From the NCBI GenBank assembly GCA_000775715.1, contig JRWQ01000031.1, positions 1 to 51,243 of the forward strand: a stretch of 51,243 bases of DNA. The letters run 5' to 3'. A model generated the notes under the pieces. That model searched no databases, was not told the origin of the DNA, and was given only the letters and a program-made list of their open reading frames with translations. The translations under genes and the position numbers were made by a program. Below, in pieces: positions 16,388-26,013 of the stretch (position 1 is the stretch's first letter; each line of letters begins with the position of its first letter). Source of the DNA: Vibrio tubiashii (lineage in GTDB: Bacteria; Pseudomonadota; Gammaproteobacteria; Enterobacterales; Vibrionaceae).

Positions 16388-17695
16388 ATGCGCATTCGCA
16401 GCTCATTTACTCAGTCCATTCTGATCTTTCTGACTCTGCTGGTAGCAAGCCAAATCTACTCTTACTACGCTGTGTTCAATTACGCTTTAATGCCGAGCTT
16501 GCAGCAGTTTAATAAGATCATTGGCTATGAGATCAGTCTTATGCTTGATGACTCCGAAAACCTTGAAGATGGATTAGTGATGGATGCGCCATTGCGTCAA
16601 CGAGTGCTAGAGCAACTTGGTGTCACTATCCATGCGGAAGATAGCCCAATTGCGCAGGAGTATCATCACGCGATCTCGATTGATTTAATGAGTGAAGAGA
16701 TGACCAACGAACTAGGCTCGCCAACCGATGTGCGTATGATGTCAGGCAAAGATAGCTATGTTCTGTGGATGAAAATAGAGTCATTACCTGACTCACTAAT
16801 ACGGATTCCATTATCTGAGCTGCAAGAAGAAGACTTTAAGCCGCTGTTTAACAATAGCTTGATCATGGCACTGCTAATCATTGCTGGAGGCTGGCTGTTT
16901 ATTCGTTTGCAAAACCGTCCACTGATTGCTTTAGAAAAGGCAGCTAAAGGCGTCGGTCGCGGTGAGATTCCACCTCCTTTACCAGAAAAAGGGGCGTCAG
17001 AAATTCGCTCTGTGACTCGCGCCTTCAATCAAATGTCCAAAGGTATCCAAGAGCTAGAGGAAGACAGAGCTTTGTTAATGGCGGGGATTAGTCACGACCT
17101 ACGAACTCCGCTGACACGCATTCGCTTAGCGACCGAGATGATGTCCCCGGAAGACAGCTATTTAGCGGAAGGGATCATTAGCGATACCGAAGAGTGTAAC
17201 GAGATCATCAGCCAGTTCATGGATTATTTGAAACCCGTAAATACGCAGTCTTTTATCGAGGTTAGTCTCAATGATATCGCCAACGATGTCGCTTCTTCAG
17301 AAGGAGGGTACGAAGTTCAAATTGATACCGATCTTCACCAACCACTGAAAGAGACACTCGGTAGCCCAATTGCGATTAAGCGCGCGGTGAGTAACTTGGT
17401 CGTCAACGCAATTCGCTATGGTAATGGTTGGACAAAAGTCAGCACGGGCGCCACCGCAGACAACAAGCTAGTCTGGGTTTGTGTCGAGGATAATGGTCCG
17501 GGGATAGAGCAGAACCAAATCGCCAAACTATTTGAACCCTTCACCCGTGGCGATACAGCAAGGGGAAGCGAAGGAACCGGACTAGGCTTGGCTATTGTCA
17601 AGCGGATCGTCAGCCAACACAACGGCTCGGTGACCGTCAATAATCGCACTGAAGGCGGGTTAAAAGTGCAAATCAGCTTCCCGGTTATCAAGTAG
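16388..17695 (+). CDS. envZ: Osmosensor histidine kinase EnvZ
   Basis: EnvZ is the inner-membrane kinase/phosphatase for OmpR. Of its 435 residues, a first membrane segment lies at about 10-30, a short periplasmic domain at 31-155 and a second membrane segment at about 157-173. HAMP follows, then the H-box AGISHDLRTPLTRIRLA (H236). The ATP-binding domain has the N box (NLVVNAIRYG), VEDNGPGI and GTGLGLAIV. The periplasmic part is short and acidic. ATG 16388 has AGGTAGGT upstream. It is separated from ompR by 151 nt containing a terminator, unlike the overlapping ompR-envZ of E. coli. Its expression therefore depends on read-through or its own promoter. Confidence 0.96.
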   Translation: MRIRSSFTQSILIFLTLLVASQIYSYYAVFNYALMPSLQQFNKIIGYEISLMLDDSENLEDGLVMDAPLRQRVLEQLGVTIHAEDSPIAQEYHHAISIDLMSEEMTNELGSPTDVRMMSGKDSYVLWMKIESLPDSLIRIPLSELQEEDFKPLFNNSLIMALLIIAGGWLFIRLQNRPLIALEKAAKGVGRGEIPPPLPEKGASEIRSVTRAFNQMSKGIQELEEDRALLMAGISHDLRTPLTRIRLATEMMSPEDSYLAEGIISDTEECNEIISQFMDYLKPVNTQSFIEVSLNDIANDVASSEGGYEVQIDTDLHQPLKETLGSPIAIKRAVSNLVVNAIRYGNGWTKVSTGATADNKLVWVCVEDNGPGIEQNQIAKLFEPFTRGDTARGSEGTGLGLAIVKRIVSQHNGSVTVNNRTEGGLKVQISFPVIK

Positions 17696-17731
17696 GTTAT
17701 TGCTATCAGACGTCATCAACGTATCAAACAA

Positions 17732-17756
17732 TAAGGGCAGCTCTACGCTGCCCTTA
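17732..17756. terminator. Hairpin between convergent envZ and gspN
   Basis: TAAGGGCAGC (17732-17741) pairs with GCTGCCCTTA (17747-17756). The plus strand continues GCTTTTG, a modest T-tract, so it mainly serves envZ. The minus strand has only TTGTTTG after it. Confidence 0.7.
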
Positions 17757-17768
17757 GCTTTTGTGGCC

Positions 17769-18533
17769 TTACAAGCGGCCTCGGTAGCTAAACTGAAATT
17801 TACCTTCGCTATCTGCAGGGGTTGGCAACCATTTGAGCTGTTGTTGGAATGAATTAGGAAACTCTGCCTGAGGCTTAAACCAAGCGCTCGCTGTGTAACT
17901 CTGATCTGAGTTTAATTTGGCAATCACACCACTTTCCACTTGCGAACTGGTTTGCTCACCAACGATATCGACCTGATTCTGCTGACAGGTAAAGTTAGCG
18001 ATCACTGGGCCAATATCTAAATCAGCCATCGGCGTGCCGACCACACCTGTATTCAACACTAAACTGCCTTCAGCACTCTCACAGTAGGGTGTGGCATAGG
18101 TGTATGAGCGAAGACTGAGCTCTACTTGGCCTGAAAGATCCAAAGCGACGGGCATAGGTGGAGCCAACTCGACCACTTTTTCAACGGGAATCGAAGCAAC
18201 TAAGTTCTCAGCGTAGAAACCACTCGGCGAATAACCAATAATGCCGCGACCTTGTAAAGCAATGTCACTGCCACGACCAAAGCGCACATTAGCCTCAACA
18301 GAGCCAGTAAAAAGCTTAGCAATATTGAGCTGCCAGTTCACTTGTCCATAATTCTGATCTTGCCATTCAACTTGGTGTACCGAACCATTCCACACCGTGC
18401 CTTCAACACCCGATAAATACAGTTGATGAGGCAAAGGCGCATACTGCACCACAAACTGAGCTGGCACATGTACCATCGCACTTGTCACAAACACTGTGCT
18501 GAGAAATAACCCGGCAACGACGTTCTTCTTCAC
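17769..18533 (-). CDS. gspN: Type II secretion system protein N
   Basis: GspN (EpsN) is the least understood component of the T2SS and is not present in every system. The 254 residues have an N-terminal hydrophobic segment (VVAGLFLSTVFVTSAMV) anchoring it in the inner membrane. The rest is a periplasmic domain rich in beta strands with the typical LSGVEGTVWNGSVHQVEW segment. The start is GTG at 18533, four bases downstream of the gspM stop codon, so the two are translationally close. It is the last gene of the operon, with no gspO following. Confidence 0.93.
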   Translation of the reverse strand: MKKNVVAGLFLSTVFVTSAMVHVPAQFVVQYAPLPHQLYLSGVEGTVWNGSVHQVEWQDQNYGQVNWQLNIAKLFTGSVEANVRFGRGSDIALQGRGIIGYSPSGFYAENLVASIPVEKVVELAPPMPVALDLSGQVELSLRSYTYATPYCESAEGSLVLNTGVVGTPMADLDIGPVIANFTCQQNQVDIVGEQTSSQVESGVIAKLNSDQSYTASAWFKPQAEFPNSFQQQLKWLPTPADSEGKFQFSYRGRL

Positions 18534-18537
18534 CTAA

Positions 18538-19029
18538 CTACCCTCTACCCAACTGGAGTCGTTTTACTTCGACAATGCCATCTCGACTGCCTTTATCAAT
18601 ATCAAGGAAGATGACGTTAATTCCGTGTGTCTCCTGTAGATAGGTTATCCAGCTTACGAATTGATTGAATGGTAAGGGCGCGACCCATACTTGGAACTCT
18701 TCACCGCGTGGTTGAACACGGATCAATTCCACTTGGAAACGACTGACGCTCGATGACACCGCTTGGTTAATAGGTAGGCTTGAAACCGTTCTACCTCCCT
18801 GCCCTTGGTACTGGCGAATGTCATCGGCTTTACTTTTTACCCATGTCAGCAGTTGCTTTTCCGTTTGGATTCTAGCTTGAGCTTGGTCGGCACGCTCAAC
18901 AACAGGCTGAACAACGCCCCAGTATAAACCACCAATAATGACCAATGCGGCACAAATACTCACCAAGCGCTGCTCTCGGACAGAGATGCTCGACCACCAA
19001 ACTTGTAAGGTATTAATCAGTTTGTTCAT
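18538..19029 (-). CDS. gspM: Type II secretion system protein M
   Basis: GspM (EpsM) is a bitopic inner-membrane protein that binds GspL and helps form the assembly platform. The 163 residues have a cytoplasmic N-terminus (VWWSSISVREQRL), a membrane segment (ICAALVIIGGLYWGVV, about 26-41), a coiled coil (about 45-70) and a ferredoxin-like periplasmic domain. It starts 10 nt after the gspL stop. Confidence 0.95.
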   Translation of the reverse strand: MNKLINTLQVWWSSISVREQRLVSICAALVIIGGLYWGVVQPVVERADQAQARIQTEKQLLTWVKSKADDIRQYQGQGGRTVSSLPINQAVSSSVSRFQVELIRVQPRGEEFQVWVAPLPFNQFVSWITYLQETHGINVIFLDIDKGSRDGIVEVKRLQLGRG

Positions 19030-19039
19030 GCTGCATGCC

Positions 19040-20254
19040 TCACAATGGTTTTAGAACGAATGAGCCATTCACTAGGCTACCGGAACGATTAAGCTGACCT
19101 TGCTCAACCGTAAACTCTGCACCAAGCAACTCGGCGGTCTTTTCAAAAGTCTGGAAATCGCTGCTTTGTGCCTGCAAGCGCACTTCATTGCGCCCACTGT
19201 CGTACTTAAAGCTAGTTAGCTGCATACTCGGAACCTGATTGAGCAGTGGGGGTAACTTAACCATCAAACTCAGCAAGGCCCCCTCATCAGAGCCACCAGC
19301 CAAACGACTCGCTTCACGCTCCATTTCGCGCTTTAAGTAACTAACCGTTGGGATCTTAGTTTTACCCGGCAGTGACTGACGAAATATCCGTTCGCTTTCA
19401 GCGCGATAGGCTGCTGCCTGAGCTTCATATCTTTGTACTTTAAGTACACTATCAACCATGACAACAGCCAATAGCAACACCGCCGCCACCGCAACTTTTT
19501 GCCACACTTTCCAATAACGAACTAATGAAGAGCTTGGTTTAAACCGCCCGGTAAGAATATTGACCTTGCTCGCTACCGCTTGCTCGGCCAACAGCTGCAT
19601 CACCAATTTAGGCTCACCAATCTGCCAATCTTGCTGTGGATTCAACTCCAATGATGCGGGCAGAGCGGAAAAAGCCACTAATGGCAGATACTCACCCTGA
19701 TCCTCAACCCAGTCAGATTGCGCCAGTAGTGGCAACCAGTCACTATCAATGGTGACCCCTTGATAGGGTGACTTTTTCACTAGCCACTGCTGCCCAAGCT
19801 CTACCGCGGATAACCCTTGTTGATCTGGTAGTGCTAACACGTCTGGCAACACCTTGTACACCTGACAACCGATATCAGCGAGCTCTGCAAGAAGCTTTTC
19901 AAGCCATTCAGAATCGATGGCACAGACCTGCGCTCGACCATGTTGTTTGTTGAGGATGGTGAAATGAAGTTGATCGACATCCTGCGCTAAGTCATCCTCA
20001 AGCATATAAGGCAACATAGAGTCTAAATGGCGACTGGCTCCCGCAGGAATGTCAACATCGGCTAGCACGACGCTTTCTGCAGACAATAGAACCACAGTAC
20101 GACGGCCTTGAGCGTAAGTCGCAATGTCTGGCAGCGCGTGATAGTTGTCTAACTCACCGCTAGCAATGACTTCCTTTTGCGTCTCCGACCAAACTAACCA
20201 TTGGATAGCCAGATCAGGATTATTTCTCAGTCGAACGATCAGAAACTCGTTCAC
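19040..20254 (-). CDS. gspL: Type II secretion system protein L
   Basis: GspL (EpsL) recruits the GspE ATPase to the membrane through its cytoplasmic actin-like domain. The 404 residues begin MNEFLIVRLRNNPDLAIQWLVW and continue with the cytoplasmic domain to about 245. A membrane helix (VAVAAVLLLAVVMVDSV, about 252-268) follows, then a periplasmic coiled coil and ferredoxin-like domain containing IPTVSYLKREMEREASRL. The start is GTG 20254 with an excellent GGAGG 7-8 nt upstream. It overlaps the end of gspK by 35 nt, indicating translational coupling. Confidence 0.96.
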   Translation of the reverse strand: MNEFLIVRLRNNPDLAIQWLVWSETQKEVIASGELDNYHALPDIATYAQGRRTVVLLSAESVVLADVDIPAGASRHLDSMLPYMLEDDLAQDVDQLHFTILNKQHGRAQVCAIDSEWLEKLLAELADIGCQVYKVLPDVLALPDQQGLSAVELGQQWLVKKSPYQGVTIDSDWLPLLAQSDWVEDQGEYLPLVAFSALPASLELNPQQDWQIGEPKLVMQLLAEQAVASKVNILTGRFKPSSSLVRYWKVWQKVAVAAVLLLAVVMVDSVLKVQRYEAQAAAYRAESERIFRQSLPGKTKIPTVSYLKREMEREASRLAGGSDEGALLSLMVKLPPLLNQVPSMQLTSFKYDSGRNEVRLQAQSSDFQTFEKTAELLGAEFTVEQGQLNRSGSLVNGSFVLKPL

Positions 20255-21233
20255 CGATACCTCCGAAGCGGCGGCTAATCACCGTCGCAGTTTGTTTATC
20301 GTTACTAAATAACAGGCTACGAACTCTAACTCGAGAGTCACCAACCAATAATTCAACATCAAGTTCGAAATAGGCACTGGTTACCGCCAAGTAACCTTTA
20401 CCCTGACTGCGCGTCTCACCCGTTACATTGGCAAGCTCTTTCTCATTCAAAAAGTCGTCAACACTAGCCCAGCCATCAAATGGGCGATTTTCTATCACCT
20501 GCTTCGCTTGTGCACTGCTGAGTGCAGGTTGAAACAGAGCGGCTAGCAATTGGGCATGCTCTGGTCTGATGGTATTGACGTTGAGCCGTAAATCCGGGGT
20601 AGGAATAGCACACACATAAGGTCGCACTTTTTCCATCACCTCTCCCGATACCTGATTCACTGCGCGCAGTTCTGAGCCATCAGCCAACAAACTATTCGCC
20701 GTCATATAACCCGGGGACATGGACTCATAATAACTGTCTTCAACGCCCAAGCTAGAGTTAACGGTATTGTCGCTATCGAGGTACTCCCATAACGATTGAG
20801 CTATGGTTTCCGCCTGATAATTATCGACCTCTAACTCTTGCAACAAATTCTGCAATACACCTACTAAGTACGGAGATTGAGTTGCTCCACTGGTCGCATT
20901 CAAACCGGCTAATGCATTGAGATTAAAACACGCTTGCTGGTCGATAAGACGACCTTTCAAAGTACCGTAGTCAAGCGGATACGTCTGCTCTTCCAGCGCC
21001 CATGGTTGCGAGAGATTAATCGTGTCTGAGTCTTTGAAGCTCTGCTCAAGACCCGCTTTCGCTAACGCCTCAGCCCCCACGCTATACCAATAAGCTTGCT
21101 GATAATTAATTTGGTTAGTCGCACGATGAAACTGACTGAACAGACGATCCGCCATGCTCGCAGCAACACTCACCATCACAGCCAGCAGCAATAAAACAAT
21201 GATTAGGGCAACGCCACGCTGTGCTTTCACCAT
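20220..21233 (-). CDS. gspK: Type II secretion minor pseudopilin K
   Basis: GspK (EpsK) is the large minor pseudopilin that caps the pseudopilus tip with GspI and GspJ. The prepilin leader is short (MVKAQRG) and followed by the hydrophobic helix VALIIVLLLLAVMVSVAAS. It lacks Glu at position +5, as is normal for GspK. The inserted alpha domain (about 100-270) is present. I chose ATG 21233, which directly follows the gspJ stop (TAAGATG) with AGGA five bases upstream. An ATG at 21248 lies within gspJ and would add five residues. Confidence 0.94.
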   Translation of the reverse strand: MVKAQRGVALIIVLLLLAVMVSVAASMADRLFSQFHRATNQINYQQAYWYSVGAEALAKAGLEQSFKDSDTINLSQPWALEEQTYPLDYGTLKGRLIDQQACFNLNALAGLNATSGATQSPYLVGVLQNLLQELEVDNYQAETIAQSLWEYLDSDNTVNSSLGVEDSYYESMSPGYMTANSLLADGSELRAVNQVSGEVMEKVRPYVCAIPTPDLRLNVNTIRPEHAQLLAALFQPALSSAQAKQVIENRPFDGWASVDDFLNEKELANVTGETRSQGKGYLAVTSAYFELDVELLVGDSRVRVRSLLFSNDKQTATVISRRFGGIGERVSDRSTEK

Positions 21234-21234
21234 C

Positions 21235-21876
21235 TTATTCCTGCCCATTTTCCTGCTCTAGAGAACCACCAGAAGTCAGATAGATTCGCTCAATCTTGCC
21301 GTAATCCATGAGTTGCAACTCCACCGCCACCGCTTCAGGTAAAGTGTAACTACTCTGCCAAGTATTCTGCCACTGCTCGCCATCAAAAAAGCGCAGTTCA
21401 AACGCCTCGACCTCATCAAGCAGAGGCATCACTATACCCTCTTGACCCACAGGCGTATCAACGTAGCGCCACCAAACTCGTTGTAACTGGTTATCTTTAA
21501 TCCGGTAGCCAACCTTACTCACTTCGCCACGCGGAAACTGCTGTTGCGGGTTATGCCAACCAGAGCGAACAAACATCACGCCTTTGCTATCGGAGTCGAG
21601 TAGGTACTCTTTCCATTGCAGTAGCAGTGGCGAAGGCTCTTCACCATTAGTACGCGACTGTCTCAGCGCCATTTGACGAAAATCGTTGTCCAGATAGACC
21701 AGTGCTCGCTGCAAAGACTTTAAGCGCTCACTGCGCTGCATGGAAATCTCATTGCTACGTTGCACTTGGTTTAGTACCTGATAAGCACCAACACTCAAGC
21801 TAGCGAAAATCGCAATCGCCACCAGCACTTCGATTAGGGTAAAACCTTGGTTACGAGAGACGTTACTTCGCCACAT
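21235..21876 (-). CDS. gspJ: Type II secretion minor pseudopilin J
   Basis: GspJ (EpsJ) is a minor pseudopilin of the tip complex. The leader MWRSNVSRNQG precedes the methylated-Phe site and hydrophobic helix FTLIEVLVAIAIFASLSVGAY, with the conserved Glu at +5. The 213 residues contain the expected globular beta domain (MFVRSGWHNPQQQFPRGEV, LQRVWWRYVD). GAGAAG precedes the ATG. The start overlaps the end of gspI by 14 nt, and the stop abuts gspK. Confidence 0.95.
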   Translation of the reverse strand: MWRSNVSRNQGFTLIEVLVAIAIFASLSVGAYQVLNQVQRSNEISMQRSERLKSLQRALVYLDNDFRQMALRQSRTNGEEPSPLLLQWKEYLLDSDSKGVMFVRSGWHNPQQQFPRGEVSKVGYRIKDNQLQRVWWRYVDTPVGQEGIVMPLLDEVEAFELRFFDGEQWQNTWQSSYTLPEAVAVELQLMDYGKIERIYLTSGGSLEQENGQE

Positions 21877-22219
21877 AACTTCTCACTGTTACCACTGGCG
21901 AACCTTTCTCTCGGGTTGCGACCTTAACATCAAAGGCTTGCAGTATGTCGCCCGCCGTTGCCACTGGCTCTACTGTCCAATACCACTCTCTATCTGCGAG
22001 CGTTTCTACACCTGTCTGCTTACTCGGCATCGCCTCAGACAAAATCACTTTCGCCATTTGGTTGTCAGCCACCATAGCGGCGAAAGTTTTCTCTTCCAAA
22101 TAGTTGAGAGTATTTATGTGCTGACTCACCGAACGTATCGTCGCAATCGCCGCTGTAGCAAAGATAGCTAACGCAACCAAGACCTCAAGCAGCGTGAAGC
22201 CAAGCTTAGCTCTCTTCAT
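21863..22219 (-). CDS. gspI: Type II secretion minor pseudopilin I
   Basis: GspI (EpsI) nucleates the pseudopilus tip with GspJ and GspK. The leader MKRAKLG is followed by FTLLEVLVALAIFATAAIATI with Glu at +5. The rest is the small domain with NYLEEKTFAAMVADNQMAKV. The open frame extends upstream to 22255, but ATG 22219 gives the normal short prepilin leader. Predicted length is 118 residues. It overlaps the end of gspH by 14 nt. Confidence 0.94.
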   Translation of the reverse strand: MKRAKLGFTLLEVLVALAIFATAAIATIRSVSQHINTLNYLEEKTFAAMVADNQMAKVILSEAMPSKQTGVETLADREWYWTVEPVATAGDILQAFDVKVATREKGSPVVTVRSYVAK

Positions 22220-22790
22220 CACGCTCCCCCGGTGCCAACAATAGAATTTGGCCATTTTCTTTTGCCACTACCTGCCAAGCATCCTCATCGGCACTGCCTT
22301 CCTTCGGATAAATAGCAATAGAAAATGGCGTCACTTCCCCACTCGACATAATAAACACTTGGGGTGGACGCTGTTTTTGTTTGTCTTCAAGCTCAGCAAA
22401 CATCTCTTCATCGAACAGAGAGCCAGGCTTAAACAGACGATCTTTGTTATTCCAAGCATCCCCACCCAGTGTCAGTATGACCGACAAATTGTCATCCAAC
22501 TTAGTTTGTGCTGGAATCGGGCTCTGCTCTAATTGCCGCCATCCATCGGCCTGTAAACGCATAAAATAGTAAGCCGACGCTTTCTCATCAACGCGCAATC
22601 CAAAATCATTGCCACTCAACATCGCCTCTTCATTGAGCAACTGAACCCGATGGAACAGAGATTGTGCCTGTTTTTTTGCGCCGTCTTCAGCATTAACTGG
22701 CAGGGTAGCAATCACCGCTACTGATGCGACCGAAACCAACACCAATACCAGTAAGACCTCTAGCAGAGTAAATCCACACTGACGACGCAT
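22206..22790 (-). CDS. gspH: Type II secretion minor pseudopilin H
   Basis: GspH (EpsH) links the pseudopilus tip to the GspG shaft. The leader MRRQCG precedes FTLLEVLLVLVLVSVASVAVI, with Glu at +5. The C-terminal part is a beta-rich domain (FGLRVDEKASAYYFMRLQADGWRQL). I use ATG 22790; the immediately preceding codon is GTG (22793) and could also initiate. It starts about 24 nt after gspG. Confidence 0.93.
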   Translation of the reverse strand: MRRQCGFTLLEVLLVLVLVSVASVAVIATLPVNAEDGAKKQAQSLFHRVQLLNEEAMLSGNDFGLRVDEKASAYYFMRLQADGWRQLEQSPIPAQTKLDDNLSVILTLGGDAWNNKDRLFKPGSLFDEEMFAELEDKQKQRPPQVFIMSSGEVTPFSIAIYPKEGSADEDAWQVVAKENGQILLLAPGERDEES

Positions 22791-22814
22791 CACAGCTAAA
22801 TGCTCGCGCTTGGG

Positions 22815-23258
22815 TTACTGAAAATCTTGCAGGTTCCAGTTACCAATATCTGCATTCGCACCTTCACCACCTTCTTGACCGTCGGCACCTAAGGTAAAGA
22901 TATCAACGTTACCTTGATCACCCGGACTCAGGTATTGGTACTCGTTGCCCCAAGGATCAGACGGAAGACGGCGAATGTATCCACCATCACGGTAGTTGCG
23001 TGGCTCTGGGCTTGAAGGCTTAGTCACTAACGCGTCTAGACCTTGGTCCGTGGTCGGGTAGACACTGTTATCCAGCTTGTACATATCAAGCGCGTTTTCT
23101 AACGCCACGATATCAGTGATGGCTTTTTGCTGATCCGCTTTCTCTTTATTACCAAGCAGGTTCGGAACAACGAAACTCGCCAAAATACCTAAAATCACCA
23201 CCACAACCATGACTTCCAGCAGGGTAAAACCAGCCTGTTTTTTAAATTGCTTGTTCAT
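22815..23258 (-). CDS. gspG: Type II secretion major pseudopilin G
   Basis: GspG (EpsG) polymerises into the pseudopilus that pushes substrates through the secretin. The leader MNKQFKKQAG is followed by FTLLEVMVVVVILGILASFVV with Glu at +5. The calcium-site region PSDPWGNEYQYLSPGDQGNVDIFTLGADGQ is split by short variable residues but clearly that of GspG. ATG 23258 has GGAGAG upstream. A GTG at 23270 would add four residues. Confidence 0.97.
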   Translation of the reverse strand: MNKQFKKQAGFTLLEVMVVVVILGILASFVVPNLLGNKEKADQQKAITDIVALENALDMYKLDNSVYPTTDQGLDALVTKPSSPEPRNYRDGGYIRRLPSDPWGNEYQYLSPGDQGNVDIFTLGADGQEGGEGANADIGNWNLQDFQ

Positions 23259-23299
23259 TTTTCTCTCCACAAAAAGCAGCCTAACGATTCGCTACGCGG

Positions 23300-24523
23300 C
23301 TAAGAACTCATTAAATTATTCATCTCGAGGATTGGCATTAGGGTTGCCATGACGATAAACAGCACTAATCCCGCCATTAGGGCAATCAGCGCTGGGGTAA
23401 AGATCCCGAGTGCAATGTTGACCGTCGACTCAAAGTTGGCGTCTTGGTTATCTGCCGCGCGAGTTAGCATGCTCTCTAACTCGCCACTCTGCTCACCGCT
23501 GGCAATCATGTGCAGCATCATAGGTGGAAACAGCTTGGTTTGCTCTAAAGCACGGCGCAAACTCGCCCCTTCACGTACGTTCTCTGTCGCGATTAACACC
23601 TGTGCTTTGACGTAATGGTTCGACATAACATCCACAGCAACACGCATACCATCAATAATCGGAATTGCGCTGGATGTACAGATAGATAAGGTGCGCGCGA
23701 AACGCGAAGTATTCAGACCACGGGCGATCTTACCAACTAATGGCAACGAGATAACTTTACGATCCCAAGCTAGTCTCTGCTTAGGTTTACTCAGGGCGAA
23801 TTTAATCAGGTAGATTGCGGCAATCAAGGCAATAACAACATAAAGCCCCGAGCTCTGCATAAACTCACTCGCCGCCAACAACCACTGAGTCGATTGAGGA
23901 AGCTCTTGGCCCATTTGCACAAACTGGCCGACTATTTTCGGTACCACAGCAGCCAACAGAAAAGCGACAATACCAATAGCAAACACGACCAATACAATGG
24001 GGTAGACCATAGCCTGAATCAGTTTCGAACGTAGTTTTTGACGATTTTCCGCGTAGTCCGCCAGGCGCTCTAATACAGAATCTAAATGGCCTGACTTTTC
24101 CCCCGCAGCAACCATAGAACGGAATAGATCATCGAACACATGAGGGTAATCAGCCAAACTATCAGCTAGGGTATAACCTTCAGTCACCTTAGAGCGAACC
24201 GCCAATAGCATAGTTCGAATATGAGGCTTTTCAGACTGCTCAGACACTGCCTTCAAACACTCTTCTAATGGCATACCTGACTGCACCAAAGTTGCAAGCT
24301 GACGAGTAATCAAAGCCAGATCAGGCGTACTTACACCACGTTTAAACTGAAAGCTTCCATGGTTGCGCTGCTTATTGGCTTTTTGTCTGGTCTCACTCAC
24401 CTCGACAGGGACTAAGCCTTGCTCTTTTAACTTGGCGCGCACCTGACGAGCGTTATCCCCTTCGATAACGCCCCTTTTCGACTTACCCTTCTTGTCTAGT
24501 GCTTTGTACTCAAATGCCGCCAT
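23300..24523 (-). CDS. gspF: Type II secretion inner-membrane platform protein F
   Basis: GspF (EpsF) is the polytopic platform protein that couples GspE ATP hydrolysis to pseudopilus assembly. The 407 residues contain two similar GspF domains (about 70-195 and 270-395), each followed by membrane helices (AMVYPIVLVVFAIGIVAFLL; YVVIALIAAIYLI; PALIALMAGLVLFIVMATLM). SGMPLEECLKAV and the repeat IASGEQSGELE are hallmarks. Start and gspE stop share one base (TGATG). Confidence 0.97.
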   Translation of the reverse strand: MAAFEYKALDKKGKSKRGVIEGDNARQVRAKLKEQGLVPVEVSETRQKANKQRNHGSFQFKRGVSTPDLALITRQLATLVQSGMPLEECLKAVSEQSEKPHIRTMLLAVRSKVTEGYTLADSLADYPHVFDDLFRSMVAAGEKSGHLDSVLERLADYAENRQKLRSKLIQAMVYPIVLVVFAIGIVAFLLAAVVPKIVGQFVQMGQELPQSTQWLLAASEFMQSSGLYVVIALIAAIYLIKFALSKPKQRLAWDRKVISLPLVGKIARGLNTSRFARTLSICTSSAIPIIDGMRVAVDVMSNHYVKAQVLIATENVREGASLRRALEQTKLFPPMMLHMIASGEQSGELESMLTRAADNQDANFESTVNIALGIFTPALIALMAGLVLFIVMATLMPILEMNNLMSS

Positions 24524-26013
24524 CAGCTTTCCTTGGTCACTCGCATAATTTCTTCGAGAGAGGTAATGCCCATACGAACTTTATTTAAGCCATCTTCTTG
24601 AATACTTGGCGTCTGCTTACGAATATGCTTCTCGATTGCCTGCTCTCCGGCTTCACTATGGATCAGGGACTGGACATCTTCATCAATCACCAACAGCTCA
24701 TGTATGCCAGTACGGCCACGGTAGCCTTTGAAATTACAGGCTTCACAGCCCGATGCGCGATAGAGGGTTAAATCCTCTTTTTTCTTCAAACCAAACAGCT
24801 TTTTGCTCTCTTTGTCGGCTTCGTAAGGCTGTTTACAGTCTGGACACAAGGTTCGCACCAAGCGCTGGGCCAATACACCAAGCAATGAGGAAGAGATAAG
24901 GAACGGCTCGATACCCATATCTCGCAGACGGGTAATCGCCCCGACAGCGGTATTGGTATGCAGAGTCGACATAACCAAGTGACCAGTCAAAGATGCCTGC
25001 ACCGCAATTTGAGCCGTTTCTAAGTCACGAATCTCACCCACCATTACCACATCAGGGTCTTGGCGTAAGATGGCACGTAAACCACGCGCAAAGGTCATAT
25101 CGACCTTAGGGTTTACCTGAGTTTGACCGATACCATCGATATCAAATTCGATCGGATCTTCAACGGTGAGAATATTGCGCTCGTTACTGTTGATTTCAGT
25201 CAAGCCAGCATAGAGAGTAGTCGATTTACCCGAACCTGTTGGACCTGTCACCAAGATGATGCCATGTGGTCTTGAAATCATCTGACGGAAACCATCACGA
25301 TTGAGCTCTGTCATGCCAAGGCTCGGCAGTTCAAGGCGGGTCGCGTTTTTATCGAGTAGACGCATCACTACGCGCTCACCATGAGATGAAGGCATAGTCG
25401 AGACACGAACATCGACAGCTCGGCCACCAATCCGCAACGAAATTCGACCATCTTGTGGCACACGCTTCTCAGCAATGTCGAGCTTGGCCATGACCTTAAC
25501 CCGCGATACCAACAAAGGGGCTAACTTGCGACTGGGCGACAATACATCGCGTAAAACACCGTCAATGCGGAAGCGGATAGAGAGGTTTTTCTCGAATGTC
25601 TCAATATGGATATCCGACGCACCCTCTTTAATTGCCTCGCCAAGCATGGCGTTAATCAACTTGATGATAGGTGCATCATCATCTGATTCAAGCAGGTCTT
25701 CGTCTTGTGGCAAGTCTTCAGCGAGAGAAAACAAGTCATCGCTCTCGGCACCAATATCTTCCATAAGTTGGCGCGCTTCTGAAGAGTCGCGTTGGTAGGC
25801 TTGAGTCAACTTGCTATCAAATGCCTCTTTACTCAGCTCTTGCAAAGTAAAAGGCTGACGACAAACCCGTTTAACTTCAATCAGCGCCGGCATTGCAACT
25901 GGCGCGACATAATAGAGCACCAACCCTACTTCACTAGATTCAAGCACTAGCTTAAAACGGTTGGCAAAGCTAAACGGCAAACGCTTAAAACTTGGGGTCA
26001 ACTCTTGATCCAT
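24523..26013 (-). CDS. gspE: Type II secretion ATPase E
   Basis: GspE (EpsE) is the hexameric cytoplasmic ATPase powering the T2SS. Motifs in the 496 residues: Walker A GPTGSGKSTT (about 258-267), Asp box NILTVEDPIEFDIDG, Walker B VMVGEIRDLETA, His box LVMSTLHTNTA, and the tetracysteine zinc motif CPDC...CEAC. The N-terminal domain that binds GspL (LPFSFANRFKLVLE) is present. The ATG overlaps the gspD stop (TAATG). Confidence 0.98.
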   Translation of the reverse strand: MDQELTPSFKRLPFSFANRFKLVLESSEVGLVLYYVAPVAMPALIEVKRVCRQPFTLQELSKEAFDSKLTQAYQRDSSEARQLMEDIGAESDDLFSLAEDLPQDEDLLESDDDAPIIKLINAMLGEAIKEGASDIHIETFEKNLSIRFRIDGVLRDVLSPSRKLAPLLVSRVKVMAKLDIAEKRVPQDGRISLRIGGRAVDVRVSTMPSSHGERVVMRLLDKNATRLELPSLGMTELNRDGFRQMISRPHGIILVTGPTGSGKSTTLYAGLTEINSNERNILTVEDPIEFDIDGIGQTQVNPKVDMTFARGLRAILRQDPDVVMVGEIRDLETAQIAVQASLTGHLVMSTLHTNTAVGAITRLRDMGIEPFLISSSLLGVLAQRLVRTLCPDCKQPYEADKESKKLFGLKKKEDLTLYRASGCEACNFKGYRGRTGIHELLVIDEDVQSLIHSEAGEQAIEKHIRKQTPSIQEDGLNKVRMGITSLEEIMRVTKES